Source of the DNA: Microbacterium marinum
GTDB taxonomy: Bacteria; Actinomycetota; Actinomycetes; Actinomycetales; Microbacteriaceae
Direction of reading: 5' to 3'
DNA length: 64,000 nt
NCBI RefSeq assembly: GCF_014204835.1
Contig: NZ_JACHMD010000001.1
Coordinates: 930,001-994,000 of the forward strand
Positions 45,865 through 53,360 of the stretch are shown piece after piece. The notes beneath the pieces are model-generated. The model saw only the letters and a list, made by a program, of their open reading frames with translations. It was not told the origin of the DNA and did not search any database. The position numbers were made by a program, and so were the translations under genes. Every line of letters begins with the position of its first letter. Position 1 is the stretch's first letter.

Positions 45865-45890
45865 AGAAGTGGGGAGGTCTCCCCATTGGC
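45865..45890 (+). promoter_or_regulatory. T7SS-associated palindromic motif, copy C
   Basis: GGGGAG-GT-CTCCCC (45872-45885) followed by ATTGG, 82 bases before the esx-1 ATG. Identical to copy D. The hexamer 37 bases on is TTGACT (45909-45914), which looks more like a -35 than a -10, so the exact start is unclear. Confidence 0.5.
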
Positions 45891-46254
45891 GGATGGGGTG
45901 GGGTCGGGTTGACTGTTCTCATCGGCCCGGGGTGGGTCGGGTTTCCGATTACTGGAGGTGTGGACGATGGCCGATTTCGGTGCGTCTTATGGAGAGATGG
46001 AGCAGGTTGCGTCGTCGCTGTCGCAGGCTCGTGATGACATTCAGGGTCAGCTGGACACGCTGAAGTCGCAGGTCGACACTCTTCTGGGTGATGACTTCAA
46101 GACGCAGCACGCGTCGGGCAAGTTCGGTGAGGGCTACGGGGAGCTGACGACGGGTCTGAAGAGTGCCGTCGACGGCATCAACGACATGTCCGAGGCGCTA
46201 CTGGGCATGATGCGCGCGATCCAGGACCTGGACCAGCAGCTCGCCGGCGGCTGA
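45868..46254 (+). repeat. Tandem duplication, copy 1 (esx leader and gene)
   Basis: Matches 46355-46742 with one G-run length difference in the leader and four substitutions near the gene's end, all synonymous. The repeat covers 99 leader bases plus the full gene. Confidence 0.9.
45967..46254 (+). CDS. WXG100-type Esx protein, copy 1
   Basis: 95 residues, two predicted helices with a turn near residues 40-50, the fold of WXG100 T7SS substrates. It begins MADFGASYGEMEQVASSLSQ and ends AIQDLDQQLAGG. The central Trp-x-Gly is absent: the turn reads TLLGDDFKTQHAS and the protein has no tryptophan. Start ATG 45967 has GGAGG (45954-45958) eight bases upstream; codons near the start are AT-richer, as in highly expressed genes. 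It has its own leader and terminator. The protein is identical to copy 2, so any heterodimer must use another partner, or it forms homodimers. Likely the main secreted substrate or a secretion-essential carrier of this T7SS. Confidence 0.88.
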   Translation: MADFGASYGEMEQVASSLSQARDDIQGQLDTLKSQVDTLLGDDFKTQHASGKFGEGYGELTTGLKSAVDGINDMSEALLGMMRAIQDLDQQLAGG

Positions 46255-46274
46255 GTTCCGCTGGATTGCTCCGA

Positions 46275-46304
46275 GAAGGGGTCGGCCGTCAGGCCGGCCC
46301 CTTC
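46275..46304 (+). terminator. Intrinsic terminator after esx copy 1
   Basis: 13-bp stem (46275-46287 with 46292-46304, one wobble), four-base loop, then TTCGTGT. Confidence 0.8.
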
Positions 46305-46351
46305 TTCGTGTCTCCGCGGTAGGGGGCATATACGGCATCCGACCAGCGAGC

Positions 46352-46377
46352 GTCAAGTGGGGAGGTCTCCCCATTGG
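46352..46377 (+). promoter_or_regulatory. T7SS-associated palindromic motif, copy D
   Basis: GTCAAG-T-GGGGAG-GT-CTCCCC-ATTGG. Palindrome 46359-46372. The GTCAAG prefix matches copies A and E although the tandem repeat begins only at its AAG. Confidence 0.5.
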
Positions 46378-46742
46378 CGGATGGGGTGGGGTCGGGTTGA
46401 CTGTTCTCATCGGCCCGGGGTGGGTCGGGTTTCCGATTACTGGAGGTGTGGACGATGGCCGATTTCGGTGCGTCTTATGGAGAGATGGAGCAGGTTGCGT
46501 CGTCGCTGTCGCAGGCTCGTGATGACATTCAGGGTCAGCTGGACACGCTGAAGTCGCAGGTCGACACTCTTCTGGGTGATGACTTCAAGACGCAGCACGC
46601 GTCGGGCAAGTTCGGTGAGGGCTACGGGGAGCTGACGACGGGTCTGAAGAGTGCCGTCGACGGCATCAACGACATGTCCGAAGCTCTGCTGGGCATGATG
46701 CGCGCGATCCAGGACCTGGACCAGCAGCTCGCCGGCGGTTGA
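46355..46742 (+). repeat. Tandem duplication, copy 2
   Basis: Second copy of 45868-46254, about 488 bases downstream. The region between the copies (terminator) is unrelated to the one after copy 2. Confidence 0.9.
46455..46742 (+). CDS. WXG100-type Esx protein, copy 2
   Basis: 95 residues, identical in sequence to copy 1. The four nucleotide differences (in the last 70 bases) are silent: GAG/GAA, GCG/GCT, CTA/CTG, GGC/GGT. Same leader, same GGAGG spacing, different terminator. Such identity indicates a very recent duplication or ongoing gene conversion. Lacks the Trp-x-Gly motif as copy 1 does. It precedes the first effector cassette, separated from it by a strong terminator. Confidence 0.88.
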   Translation: MADFGASYGEMEQVASSLSQARDDIQGQLDTLKSQVDTLLGDDFKTQHASGKFGEGYGELTTGLKSAVDGINDMSEALLGMMRAIQDLDQQLAGG

Positions 46743-46765
46743 ACCGCGTCGAGGATCTGACCGTC

Positions 46766-46800
46766 GAATGGGCCGGGGCTGCATCGGCCCCGGCCCATTC
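46766..46800 (+). terminator. Intrinsic terminator after esx copy 2
   Basis: Perfect 14-bp stem (46766-46779 with 46787-46800) with a seven-base loop. Confidence 0.82.
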
Positions 46801-46819
46801 GCCGTAGAGGGGGACCGCT

Positions 46820-47137
46820 GTGGCACGTGACGTCGACATCGACCGGGCACAGCTCGAGCAGGCCGCGTTGATCCTCGACGGCGCGCTGGGGGGATACCGC
46901 GCGCACATCGAGGACACCTGGCGGCGTGACACCGGCGTGGGCGACCCGTGCGGGCGCACACTGCTGCGTGTCATGCTCGAGAACGCGATCGGCGCGGCGC
47001 TGGTGCGCGCGCGCACCGAGACCGACGACGGGCTGCTGCTGGGCGAACAGCTCCGCGCCATCGTCGACTCCTTCGCGTCGCTCGATGCATCGCTCGGCGA
47101 CGGATGGGATGCGGACTATGTCGCTGACCTCTCCTGA
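46820..47137 (+). CDS. Small helical protein, candidate partner/chaperone of the hydrolase effector
   Basis: 105 residues, helical and acidic, without TM or signal. It begins VARDVDIDRAQLEQAALILD and has a central RTLLRVMLENAIGAALVRAR helix and a GDGWDADYVADLS end. The length and helix-turn-helix shape are those of Esx-like/Lap-type small proteins encoded just before LXG-type effectors, which pair with the effector's helical N-terminus for export. GTG start with GAGGGGG upstream. It overlaps the effector gene by 20 bases. The partner role is inferred from size and position, not from homology. Confidence 0.7.
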   Translation: MARDVDIDRAQLEQAALILDGALGGYRAHIEDTWRRDTGVGDPCGRTLLRVMLENAIGAALVRARTETDDGLLLGEQLRAIVDSFASLDASLGDGWDADYVADLS

Positions 47138-48806
47138 CCGCGGTTACCTCCTCGAGCACATCGACTTCGATTCGGGCTCGATCGAGGCGCTGCACGGCGC
47201 GATCGTGAACGTGCTCGAGCACGCCGGAGATGCCCGCCTCGTGCTCGGCAACATCGAGGGCGGGCTCGAGGGGCGCGGCGCCGCGATCCGCGATGCGACG
47301 GCGGATGCCGGAGAGATCGCCCACCGCATCCGGCCGACCGTCGGCATGCTCCGGCGGATCTCCGTGGCGGTGCGCGGCTACGGGGAGGCCGTCGCTCAGC
47401 ACGCCCGCGCCGCCAACGATCTCGTGCCGGAGATCGAAGCGGCTCATCGCGCCGTCGGCGACGCGGAGTCGGCTGCCGCGACCGCGCAGACCCGGGAGGG
47501 CGCGCTGTCGTCGGACGCCTCCGATGCACAGACCGCGCAGGCGGCATCCGCCGTCGAGATTGCCGAGGAAGATCTCGCCGCCCGTCGGAGGGCGCTCGCG
47601 GACCTGTGGGCGGCGTGGGAAGCCGCGTACGGCTTCTGGGACGACGCGTACGGCCAGGCGCTCGCGGCGATCGTGAATGTCGAGTCGGCCGGGGGATCGA
47701 CCGCGATGCGTGCGGCGATCGATGCCCTGGCGAACGCGGACTCGCCCGCCGAGGTCGCCGAGATCTGGGCGGGCCTGACCGACGCGCAGCGCGACGACGT
47801 GACCTCCCGGCGGCCGGAGTTCGTCGGCAACCTCGAGGGCGTGCCGTATGCCACGAGATTCGAGGCCAACCGCGCCGTCTACGACGAGACGATCGCGGCC
47901 GGCCCCTATGGAGACCCCCTCGACAGCCAGTTCGAGCAGCTGGGGATCGAGCTGGACTGGAACGACGGGGAGCTCTTGATGTTCCACCCCTTCGAGCAGC
48001 CGCAGGCGACGGCAGCGGTGGTCTACGACGTGCGCCGAGACGAACGAGGTCAGGTGATCGACCCGTTCGCGGGCGTGACGAACGTGAACGTGCTCGTCGG
48101 GGGGATGTTCTCGGGCCTCGGTGATCTCGAGGATTGGGGACAGAGCGCCCGCGACCTCAACGACTACGCCGAGGCCTATGGCGCCCAGCCAACGGGCTCC
48201 GTGAGCATCGCGTGGTACGGATACGACTCGCCGAATCTGGCGACAGAGCACACCATGGGGAGTGCCACCGAGGGGGCGGCGCGCCTCGCGGCGACCCTCC
48301 GCGGGCTGGATGCCGAAGTGTCGTCGCAGATCACCACCTCGGTCATCGGCCACTCTTACGGCAGTACGACCGCGTTCCTGGCTGTGGGTGGCTCCCCGGA
48401 GGAGCTCGGTGTCGATCGGTTGATCGCAGTCGGCTCTGCGGGTGTGCCGGATGGGTATCACGCGGGCTGGACCGGAGATGCGCAGATGGACTACACGGGC
48501 ACCGAGATATACGCCACGCGGGCACCGTGGGATTTCGTCGCCCGGTACGGAGAGGTCAGTTCCTTCGGTCACGGTACAGATCCCGCAGACATCCCCGGCG
48601 CGACGACGTTCGAGAGTGACGGCGGGACGGCGCCGGCTCTGGGTGGCGGCGATGAATCGGTGCTGTCGACCCCGGGGCACGCCTCACACGACGGCGGCAA
48701 TTCGATCTGGGGATGGTGGGAGCAGGACAACGGCTACCTGGCACGGGACTCTGAGTCGTTCCGTAATATTGCCAACATCGTGGCGAACGGTGAGGTGCTG
48801 CAGTGA
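47118..48806 (+). CDS. T7SS effector-like protein: helical N-terminus plus DUF1023-type alpha/beta hydrolase
   Basis: 562 residues. Residues 1-200 are long helices (YLLEHIDFDSGSIEALHGAI, RRISVAVRGYGEAVAQHARA), resembling LXG-like export domains. After a linker, a C-terminal alpha/beta-hydrolase of the DUF1023 type occupies about 265-500: GVTNVNVLVGGMFSGLGDLE, VSIAWYGYDSP, nucleophile Ser413 in VIGHSYGSTTA, a likely acid Asp in RAPWDFVARYG and a likely His in TPGHASHDGG. The activity could be lipase, esterase or peptidase-like. There is no signal peptide, as expected for T7SS export. ATG 47118 overlaps the upstream small gene by 20 bases; its stop overlaps the lipoprotein gene by four. Inference: a secreted antibacterial or lipid-cleaving enzyme. 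Confidence 0.85.
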   Translation: MSLTSPDRGYLLEHIDFDSGSIEALHGAIVNVLEHAGDARLVLGNIEGGLEGRGAAIRDATADAGEIAHRIRPTVGMLRRISVAVRGYGEAVAQHARAANDLVPEIEAAHRAVGDAESAAATAQTREGALSSDASDAQTAQAASAVEIAEEDLAARRRALADLWAAWEAAYGFWDDAYGQALAAIVNVESAGGSTAMRAAIDALANADSPAEVAEIWAGLTDAQRDDVTSRRPEFVGNLEGVPYATRFEANRAVYDETIAAGPYGDPLDSQFEQLGIELDWNDGELLMFHPFEQPQATAAVVYDVRRDERGQVIDPFAGVTNVNVLVGGMFSGLGDLEDWGQSARDLNDYAEAYGAQPTGSVSIAWYGYDSPNLATEHTMGSATEGAARLAATLRGLDAEVSSQITTSVIGHSYGSTTAFLAVGGSPEELGVDRLIAVGSAGVPDGYHAGWTGDAQMDYTGTEIYATRAPWDFVARYGEVSSFGHGTDPADIPGATTFESDGGTAPALGGGDESVLSTPGHASHDGGNSIWGWWEQDNGYLARDSESFRNIANIVANGEVLQ

Positions 48807-49429
48807 AAGCGAAACGGACGGCGGTGGCCCTTCTCGGCGCGGCGACGATGCTTGCTCTGCTGACCGGATGTGGAGGGGAACCCGACATGGAGCCGACGGC
48901 AGACGTGCGTGAGCGAGCCGAAGCGGTGTACTTCGACTACCGCGAGCAGACCAATCTCGTGCTCGCGATCATCGACGAGGGGCCTTGGGTGGTCGGTGGG
49001 AGTGCGGAGTACGGAATGGTTCCGTCATCGTCGGGCTGCGACGACGGCTGGAAGTTCGATCTGACGCGGTCGACCACGATCGATCCCGCGTCTGTGGACG
49101 GTCTCCGAGAGAAGGTTGCCGCTCACCTCGACGATGCGGGTTTCACCGTGGAGGGGATGGAGCTGGGCGCGGAGGGGGAGGGCTCGGGAGACGTCATCGT
49201 GCGTCAGCAGGGTGTGTTCTCTCTGCTGGTTGTGACCTTCGTCGACAACGGCAACGTTCTCGTCAAGGCCACCACGGCATGTCAGCACGGCGACGCCCGC
49301 GAGCTGGGCAAGGCGCTGTTCGGCGATGCGCGGCTGGCGGAAGGATATCTCCCGAGCGAGGAGTCTCCCTCCGACCCCCTGTTCTTCGGGATCGCCCCGG
49401 GCGACCCGCAGTTCGCGCCCGCTCCCTGA
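48803..49429 (+). CDS. Lipoprotein, candidate immunity or partner of the hydrolase
   Basis: 208 residues. Signal peptide with lipobox LLTGC (Cys23), so it is a lipoprotein on the outer face of the membrane. The mature part has two more cysteines (SSGCDDGWKFDL and ATTACQHGD) that may pair, and a beta-alpha arrangement resembling small actinobacterial lipoproteins. GTGA overlap of four bases with the hydrolase gene indicates coupled expression. In S. aureus the T7SS lipase TslA is paired with TilA lipoproteins that protect the producer; this pair has the same logic, but no sequence similarity is claimed. It could also be a lipoprotein that helps the enzyme act at the surface. Confidence 0.8.
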   Translation: MKAKRTAVALLGAATMLALLTGCGGEPDMEPTADVRERAEAVYFDYREQTNLVLAIIDEGPWVVGGSAEYGMVPSSSGCDDGWKFDLTRSTTIDPASVDGLREKVAAHLDDAGFTVEGMELGAEGEGSGDVIVRQQGVFSLLVVTFVDNGNVLVKATTACQHGDARELGKALFGDARLAEGYLPSEESPSDPLFFGIAPGDPQFAPAP

Positions 49430-49447
49430 CAGATCGCGGCGGCCCCT

Positions 49448-49473
49448 GTCAAGAGGGGAGTACTCTCCATCGC
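49448..49473 (+). promoter_or_regulatory. T7SS-associated palindromic motif, copy E
   Basis: GTCAAG-A-GGGGAG-TA-CTCTCC-ATCG (GGGGAG at 49455). A TAGCGT hexamer (49493-49498) stands 38 bases downstream, as in copy A. It heads the second substrate module. Confidence 0.5.
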
Positions 49474-49492
49474 CATGCGCGTCGGCCGTCGA

Positions 49493-49498
49493 TAGCGT
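49493..49498 (+). promoter_or_regulatory. Putative -10 of the second substrate module
   Basis: TAGCGT, 58 bases before ATG 49557. Its distance to motif E equals that in front of the RDD-FHA gene within one base. Confidence 0.45.
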
Positions 49499-49556
49499 GT
49501 CCTCAGACAACGCATCAGACGCTGCGGACAGAGCAGCCCGACGGGGGAGAGTCGCG

Positions 49557-49895
49557 ATGACCGATGCCGTATGGATCAACTTCTCGACGCTGGATCGCAC
49601 CAGCACCAGGCTCAAGAACATCATCACCGAGCTCGAGGATGCGGGCGACCTCGCCGATGAACTGGCCGACGCGATCGGCAAGCCGTACGGCAAGGGTGCT
49701 CTCTCTGACAAGGTGAGCGACTTCGAGGGTCGCTGGAACGACCGCCGCGGCGATCTTGTGCGCGACATCACGAAGATCCAGGAGCACGTGCAGGGCGTCC
49801 TCGACGGATTCAAGGACTGGGACGCAGAGACGGCAGCCGAGATGGACATCGACGCGTCGGGCACGACCGATGCGACCCGCCCGAGCGCGGTCTGA
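49557..49895 (+). CDS. Esx-like (WXG100-related) protein
   Basis: 112 residues, two long helices with a turn near residue 58. It begins MTDAVWINFSTLDRTSTRLK. The turn region reads GRWNDRRGDLVRD, a W-x-D in place of W-x-G. An extended acidic tail (EMDIDASGTTDATRPSAV) is unlike classic WXG100. ATG 49557 follows GGGGGAGAG by about seven bases. The next gene, a helical/TM protein, begins 14 bases downstream, as for an Esx partner with its effector. Probably a T7SS substrate or chaperone. Confidence 0.78.
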   Translation: MTDAVWINFSTLDRTSTRLKNIITELEDAGDLADELADAIGKPYGKGALSDKVSDFEGRWNDRRGDLVRDITKIQEHVQGVLDGFKDWDAETAAEMDIDASGTTDATRPSAV

Positions 49896-49909
49896 CAACG
49901 GGGGAGACC

Positions 49910-51136
49910 ATGGAACAGTCACCGGCAGGACGCACCATCAAGACCCTCGAGGGAGAGGCGTCCACGATCAAGCGGCGCGGACGTCGCATCGAGTCGATCG
50001 GTCGCCAGATGATCTCCAGCGCCGATGTGCTCGAGCAGCTCGTCAGCGAGGGCGACGACCAGCGCGGCAAGGCGATCGAGAAGATCCGCGAGATCGTGGG
50101 CGACACGCATCAGGAGCTCCGCCGAGCCGGGCGTATGTACGAGCCGACGGGGCCCGTCATCCTCGCGTACGGCCAGGCCGTCGAGGATTGCAAGCCGCGC
50201 ATCCGAACGGCCGTCGACAACGCACAGGAGGCGTGGACCCGCTACGCGTCGGCTCCCGGACAGCGTTTCGAACGGTTCGGGCCGGCCCCGCTCGTCGAGG
50301 AAGTCGCCGAGCAGCAGGCTGAGGACGACCAGCAGAAGCGCGAGCTGTACGACGACTGGCTCGTGGAGGCCCGCGCGTTCGATCGCGAGTACGACACCTG
50401 GGAGGACGCGTTCGACGCCGCCGTGGACGGCATCGGCGAGGTGCTCGACGGATCGATCGAGGACGGCTTCTGGGACGACCTCGACGGCGTCGTCGCCGTC
50501 GTGCTCCAGGTGCTGAGCGTTGTCGCGATCGTCGTGGCCATCGCGGGCATCATCATCGGCGGCCCGATCTTCGCCCTCATCGGCGCGGTGGTCGGCGTCG
50601 CGACACTCCTGCTTACGGCTTATCAGGTGCTCCGACAGGATGCCGGTGCGGAGAAGCTGATCATCGCTCTCATCGGCGTGATCCCGATCGGCAAGATCGG
50701 CCTGCTGTTCCAGGGCAAGCCCGGTCTGCTCTCGTTCGGCGCCGAGATGGTCACCGCCTTCCGGCCCTCGGCCTGGTCGGCGGCGGCGGGCCAGCTGCGC
50801 TCGCTCTCGAGCGTCATGACGCTCAGCGGCGGTGGCATCCGAGGGCTCCTGAACGCGGGCCGCGGGCTCTACACGATGAACAACCCCGTCGGTTTCGCCG
50901 ATGCGATGACGCGCTTCATGTTCGGCAAGAACACGACCCAGCTCACGAATCTGGCAGAGTCGGTCGCCGGCTCGGCGAACGGATGGTGCAACTCGACCGT
51001 GCTGTCGGCGGCCTGGGAGGGGACGTACATGATGGCGTCGGGCGCGTGGGGAATCGGCGACAAGATCGCTACCTGGACGGGCAATCCCGGCCGGAAGCCG
51101 AGTTCGCTGTTCCCGTGGGTCGGAGCCGTCCTGTGA
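49910..51136 (+). CDS. Putative T7SS substrate or pore-like protein with central TM region
   Basis: 408 residues. Residues 1-190 are helical and charged (EASTIKRRGRRIESIGRQM, EKIREIVGDTHQELRRAGRM), with a WXG/LXG-like look. A long hydrophobic region (about 200-250: VVAVVLQVLSVVAIVVAIAG, ALIGAVVGVATLLL) is followed by weaker hydrophobic segments and a C-terminus with a single Cys and no toxin domain I can name. A soluble helical domain plus glycine-rich TM hairpin is also seen in membrane-permeabilising T7SS effectors; that is an inference. ATG 49910 has GGGGGAG upstream. Its stop overlaps the next gene by four bases (GTGA). Confidence 0.75.
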   Translation: MEQSPAGRTIKTLEGEASTIKRRGRRIESIGRQMISSADVLEQLVSEGDDQRGKAIEKIREIVGDTHQELRRAGRMYEPTGPVILAYGQAVEDCKPRIRTAVDNAQEAWTRYASAPGQRFERFGPAPLVEEVAEQQAEDDQQKRELYDDWLVEARAFDREYDTWEDAFDAAVDGIGEVLDGSIEDGFWDDLDGVVAVVLQVLSVVAIVVAIAGIIIGGPIFALIGAVVGVATLLLTAYQVLRQDAGAEKLIIALIGVIPIGKIGLLFQGKPGLLSFGAEMVTAFRPSAWSAAAGQLRSLSSVMTLSGGGIRGLLNAGRGLYTMNNPVGFADAMTRFMFGKNTTQLTNLAESVAGSANGWCNSTVLSAAWEGTYMMASGAWGIGDKIATWTGNPGRKPSSLFPWVGAVL

Positions 51137-51816
51137 CCGACATCGCCGAGGTTCCGCCCGCGACCAGCGAGAACGACGACGAGCGGATGCCGCAGGGCTG
51201 GGCCGCCGGCATGTGGCGGCTCACGGGACACAGTGAGGTCCCCGGGTGGCTCCTCCTGCCCGCCGAGGTCGACGACCGCGACGCGTGGGTGCAGGCGCAG
51301 CTGGCCGAAATCCGCACGGCGTGGGCCGAGCACTGGCGGGACGAGTGGGCAGAGCCGGTCGCCGCTCTCCTGGGTGCGGCGCTCGATGCCCGCCCCGACG
51401 AGGCGGCGCTCGCGTTCGAGCTGTGGCCTGTGCCCGCACCGCTCGTCGCGCAGGTCAGCGCCTCGTTCGGCGCCCGGCCGGCGGCGCTTCCCGACGCGGT
51501 GCGAGAGGGCGACCTGTACCCCACCGAGCAGCTGGGGGACGGTGTGCTCCTGGTGCGGGAGTTGCCCGACCCCGTCACCGGGATCACCCTCATCGGCACC
51601 GACATCCTCTTCGCTTCGGCAGAGGCCGTCGTCCTCGTCCGGCTCGAGCCGACCCTTCCCGAACTGCATGCCATGCTGATCGGCCAGTTCCACGCCTTCG
51701 TGCACACGCTCGAGTTCCTCGGCCCCGACGGCACGCCGGTCCGCGGGGTCGCTCCCGAGGGAATGCTCGCCGCTCGGTCCGACGCCGACTGGGCTGATAG
51801 CGTGCCGACACGATGA
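51133..51816 (+). CDS. Conserved hypothetical protein of the second T7SS module
   Basis: 227 residues, soluble, acidic, alpha/beta. It begins VTDIAEVPPATSENDDERMP and has a Trp-rich segment WLLLPAEVDDRDAW and a C-terminal FHAFVHTLEFLGPDGTPVRG. No known family, no TM, no signal peptide. It overlaps the preceding gene (GTGA) and the following gene (ATGA) by four bases each, so it is translated together with them. A chaperone or immunity role is possible, given that it directly follows the candidate substrate, but the sequence does not show it. Confidence 0.7.
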   Translation: MTDIAEVPPATSENDDERMPQGWAAGMWRLTGHSEVPGWLLLPAEVDDRDAWVQAQLAEIRTAWAEHWRDEWAEPVAALLGAALDARPDEAALAFELWPVPAPLVAQVSASFGARPAALPDAVREGDLYPTEQLGDGVLLVRELPDPVTGITLIGTDILFASAEAVVLVRLEPTLPELHAMLIGQFHAFVHTLEFLGPDGTPVRGVAPEGMLAARSDADWADSVPTR

Positions 51817-52634
51817 GCTTCCTCCACGCCAGTGCCCAGGAGTGGGCCGAGGACCACTCCCTCGCCGCAGACGTCCGGTTCGGCCGCCTCGAGTCGATCG
51901 CCTTCCAGCGGCATCCGGAGATCTACCGCTGGTTCGGAGTGGATGGTTCCTCCGCCGCGGAGCGCGCGTCGCGGCCCGCGCCCTCGGCGTCCGGCCGGGC
52001 GCTCGTCTGGCTGACGGCGGTCATCGCGATCATCGGGATCGTCGCGCCCGTCGGTGCGGTGGCGGCCCTGGGCGGCGACCGATTCAACTTCTTCCGCATG
52101 GATGCCGAGAACTCGGTGCCCCTCGCAGGTGTGCTGTTCATCATCGCGGCGCTGACCCAGCTCGTCGTGCTCGTCCTGTGGATCGTGCGCGGCGCGCGCT
52201 GGGACGCCCTTGTCACCGGGATCGTCGTCGTCGCCGTCATCTTCTCGGGCTTCGGTCTGTTCGCCATGCCGAACAGCGCGGCCTACGACGACTTCACCGG
52301 GTGGGAGCCCTGGTACCCCGCCGTCATCGCGTCGTTCGTCATCTCGCTGGTGTCGGCGATCGCGATGTTCGCGCGCTTCCGGGTGCGCGCGCCCGAGGCG
52401 GTCGCCGATGAGCCGGCCGCGCCCCCCGCGGTCGACGCCGTGAGCGCGGCGGGCGCGGCGATCGCCGCGCTTCCCGCCGCGGAGCGCGCGGCGATCCTCT
52501 CCGACCGCGACAACGCCCTCGAGATTTTGCACAGTCGCGGCATCCTCGACGAAGCGACCCTCGAACGCGCCCTCGGGCACGACCTCGGCACCCTCTTCCT
52601 GCTCGATGACTCTCCCTCCGGAGGCACGCGATGA
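51813..52634 (+). CDS. Membrane protein of the second T7SS module
   Basis: 273 residues with four TM segments (about 63-87, 103-124, 131-150, 166-185: for example LVWLTAVIAIIGIVAPVGAV and VLFIIAALTQLVVLVLWIV) between a short N-terminal soluble part and a C-terminal acidic cytoplasmic domain with PAAERAAILSDRDNALEILH. Unknown family. Overlaps of four bases on both sides tie it to the operon. A membrane-bound immunity protein against the TM-containing substrate would fit this position; this is an inference only. Confidence 0.7.
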   Translation: MSFLHASAQEWAEDHSLAADVRFGRLESIAFQRHPEIYRWFGVDGSSAAERASRPAPSASGRALVWLTAVIAIIGIVAPVGAVAALGGDRFNFFRMDAENSVPLAGVLFIIAALTQLVVLVLWIVRGARWDALVTGIVVVAVIFSGFGLFAMPNSAAYDDFTGWEPWYPAVIASFVISLVSAIAMFARFRVRAPEAVADEPAAPPAVDAVSAAGAAIAALPAAERAAILSDRDNALEILHSRGILDEATLERALGHDLGTLFLLDDSPSGGTR

Positions 52635-53290
52635 CCGATCCCCACGGCCTGCAGTCCACCCCCGAGCGCATCAGCCTGCGCGAGCAGCTCGGCGTCCGAG
52701 CCGACCCTGCGTTCGCCCTCGCCCTCCCGACCGGATGGGTCCGCCGTGAGGCGTCGGAGCAGACGCAGGAGGAGATGACGCGCGACGTCCGCCGGCGCCT
52801 GCTGGACGCCCACCGGCCCGACCTCTTCGCGCGGATCCGACCTCTGCTCGCGGACGCGTTCGCCCAGATGGCGGATGCCGATGTCATCGCGTTCTTCGCC
52901 CCGGCGACCGGCGACGACACCGCGCTCGCGCTGCCCGCCTCGCTCGTGGCATCCCTGCGCACGCCGACGACACCGGGCGACACGCTCGACTCCCTCGTGC
53001 AGGCGCTGATCCGCCAGGAGGGGGCGACTCCGCTCCTCGGAGACAAGCGTTTCCTGCGGTTCGAGCGCGAGACCCGCCAGGTGTTCGAGGACGCGCCGGT
53101 GCGCGTCACCCAGGTCGTCTACCTCACGCCGATCCCCGGGACGGGCCGCCGCCGCGGGCTGCAGCTCACGGCATCCGTGATCCGACCCGACGACGCTCCC
53201 GCCGACGACCGGCCCAACGTGCTCGTCAAGGCGCTGCTGGACGCATGCGTATCGTCGCTGTCGTGGAGCGTGGAACCGGCGACGGTGTGA
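52631..53290 (+). CDS. Conserved hypothetical protein, last gene of the T7SS cluster
   Basis: 219 residues, soluble. It begins [20 protein letters not shown] and contains [20 protein letters not shown] and [20 protein letters not shown], a mixed alpha/beta pattern. Similar mid-sized proteins with a LPTGW segment accompany actinobacterial T7SS genes, but I cannot name a family. Four-base overlap with the membrane protein gene; followed by 70 bases to the alkA gene, which has its own -10-like element. Confidence 0.68.
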   Translation: MTDPHGLQSTPERISLREQLGVRADPAFALALPTGWVRREASEQTQEEMTRDVRRRLLDAHRPDLFARIRPLLADAFAQMADADVIAFFAPATGDDTALALPASLVASLRTPTTPGDTLDSLVQALIRQEGATPLLGDKRFLRFERETRQVFEDAPVRVTQVVYLTPIPGTGRRRGLQLTASVIRPDDAPADDRPNVLVKALLDACVSSLSWSVEPATV

Positions 53291-53348
53291 CCCGGACGCG
53301 GCTCACCGCCGCGTCCGATTTCCGCCAGCCGGTGGGGGAGGGTCGTGC

Positions 53349-53354
53349 CAGGCT
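53349..53354 (+). promoter_or_regulatory. -10-like element, leaderless promoter
   Basis: CAGGCT preceded by TGC, six bases, then ATG 53361. Confidence 0.4.
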
Positions 53355-53360
53355 GGACGC

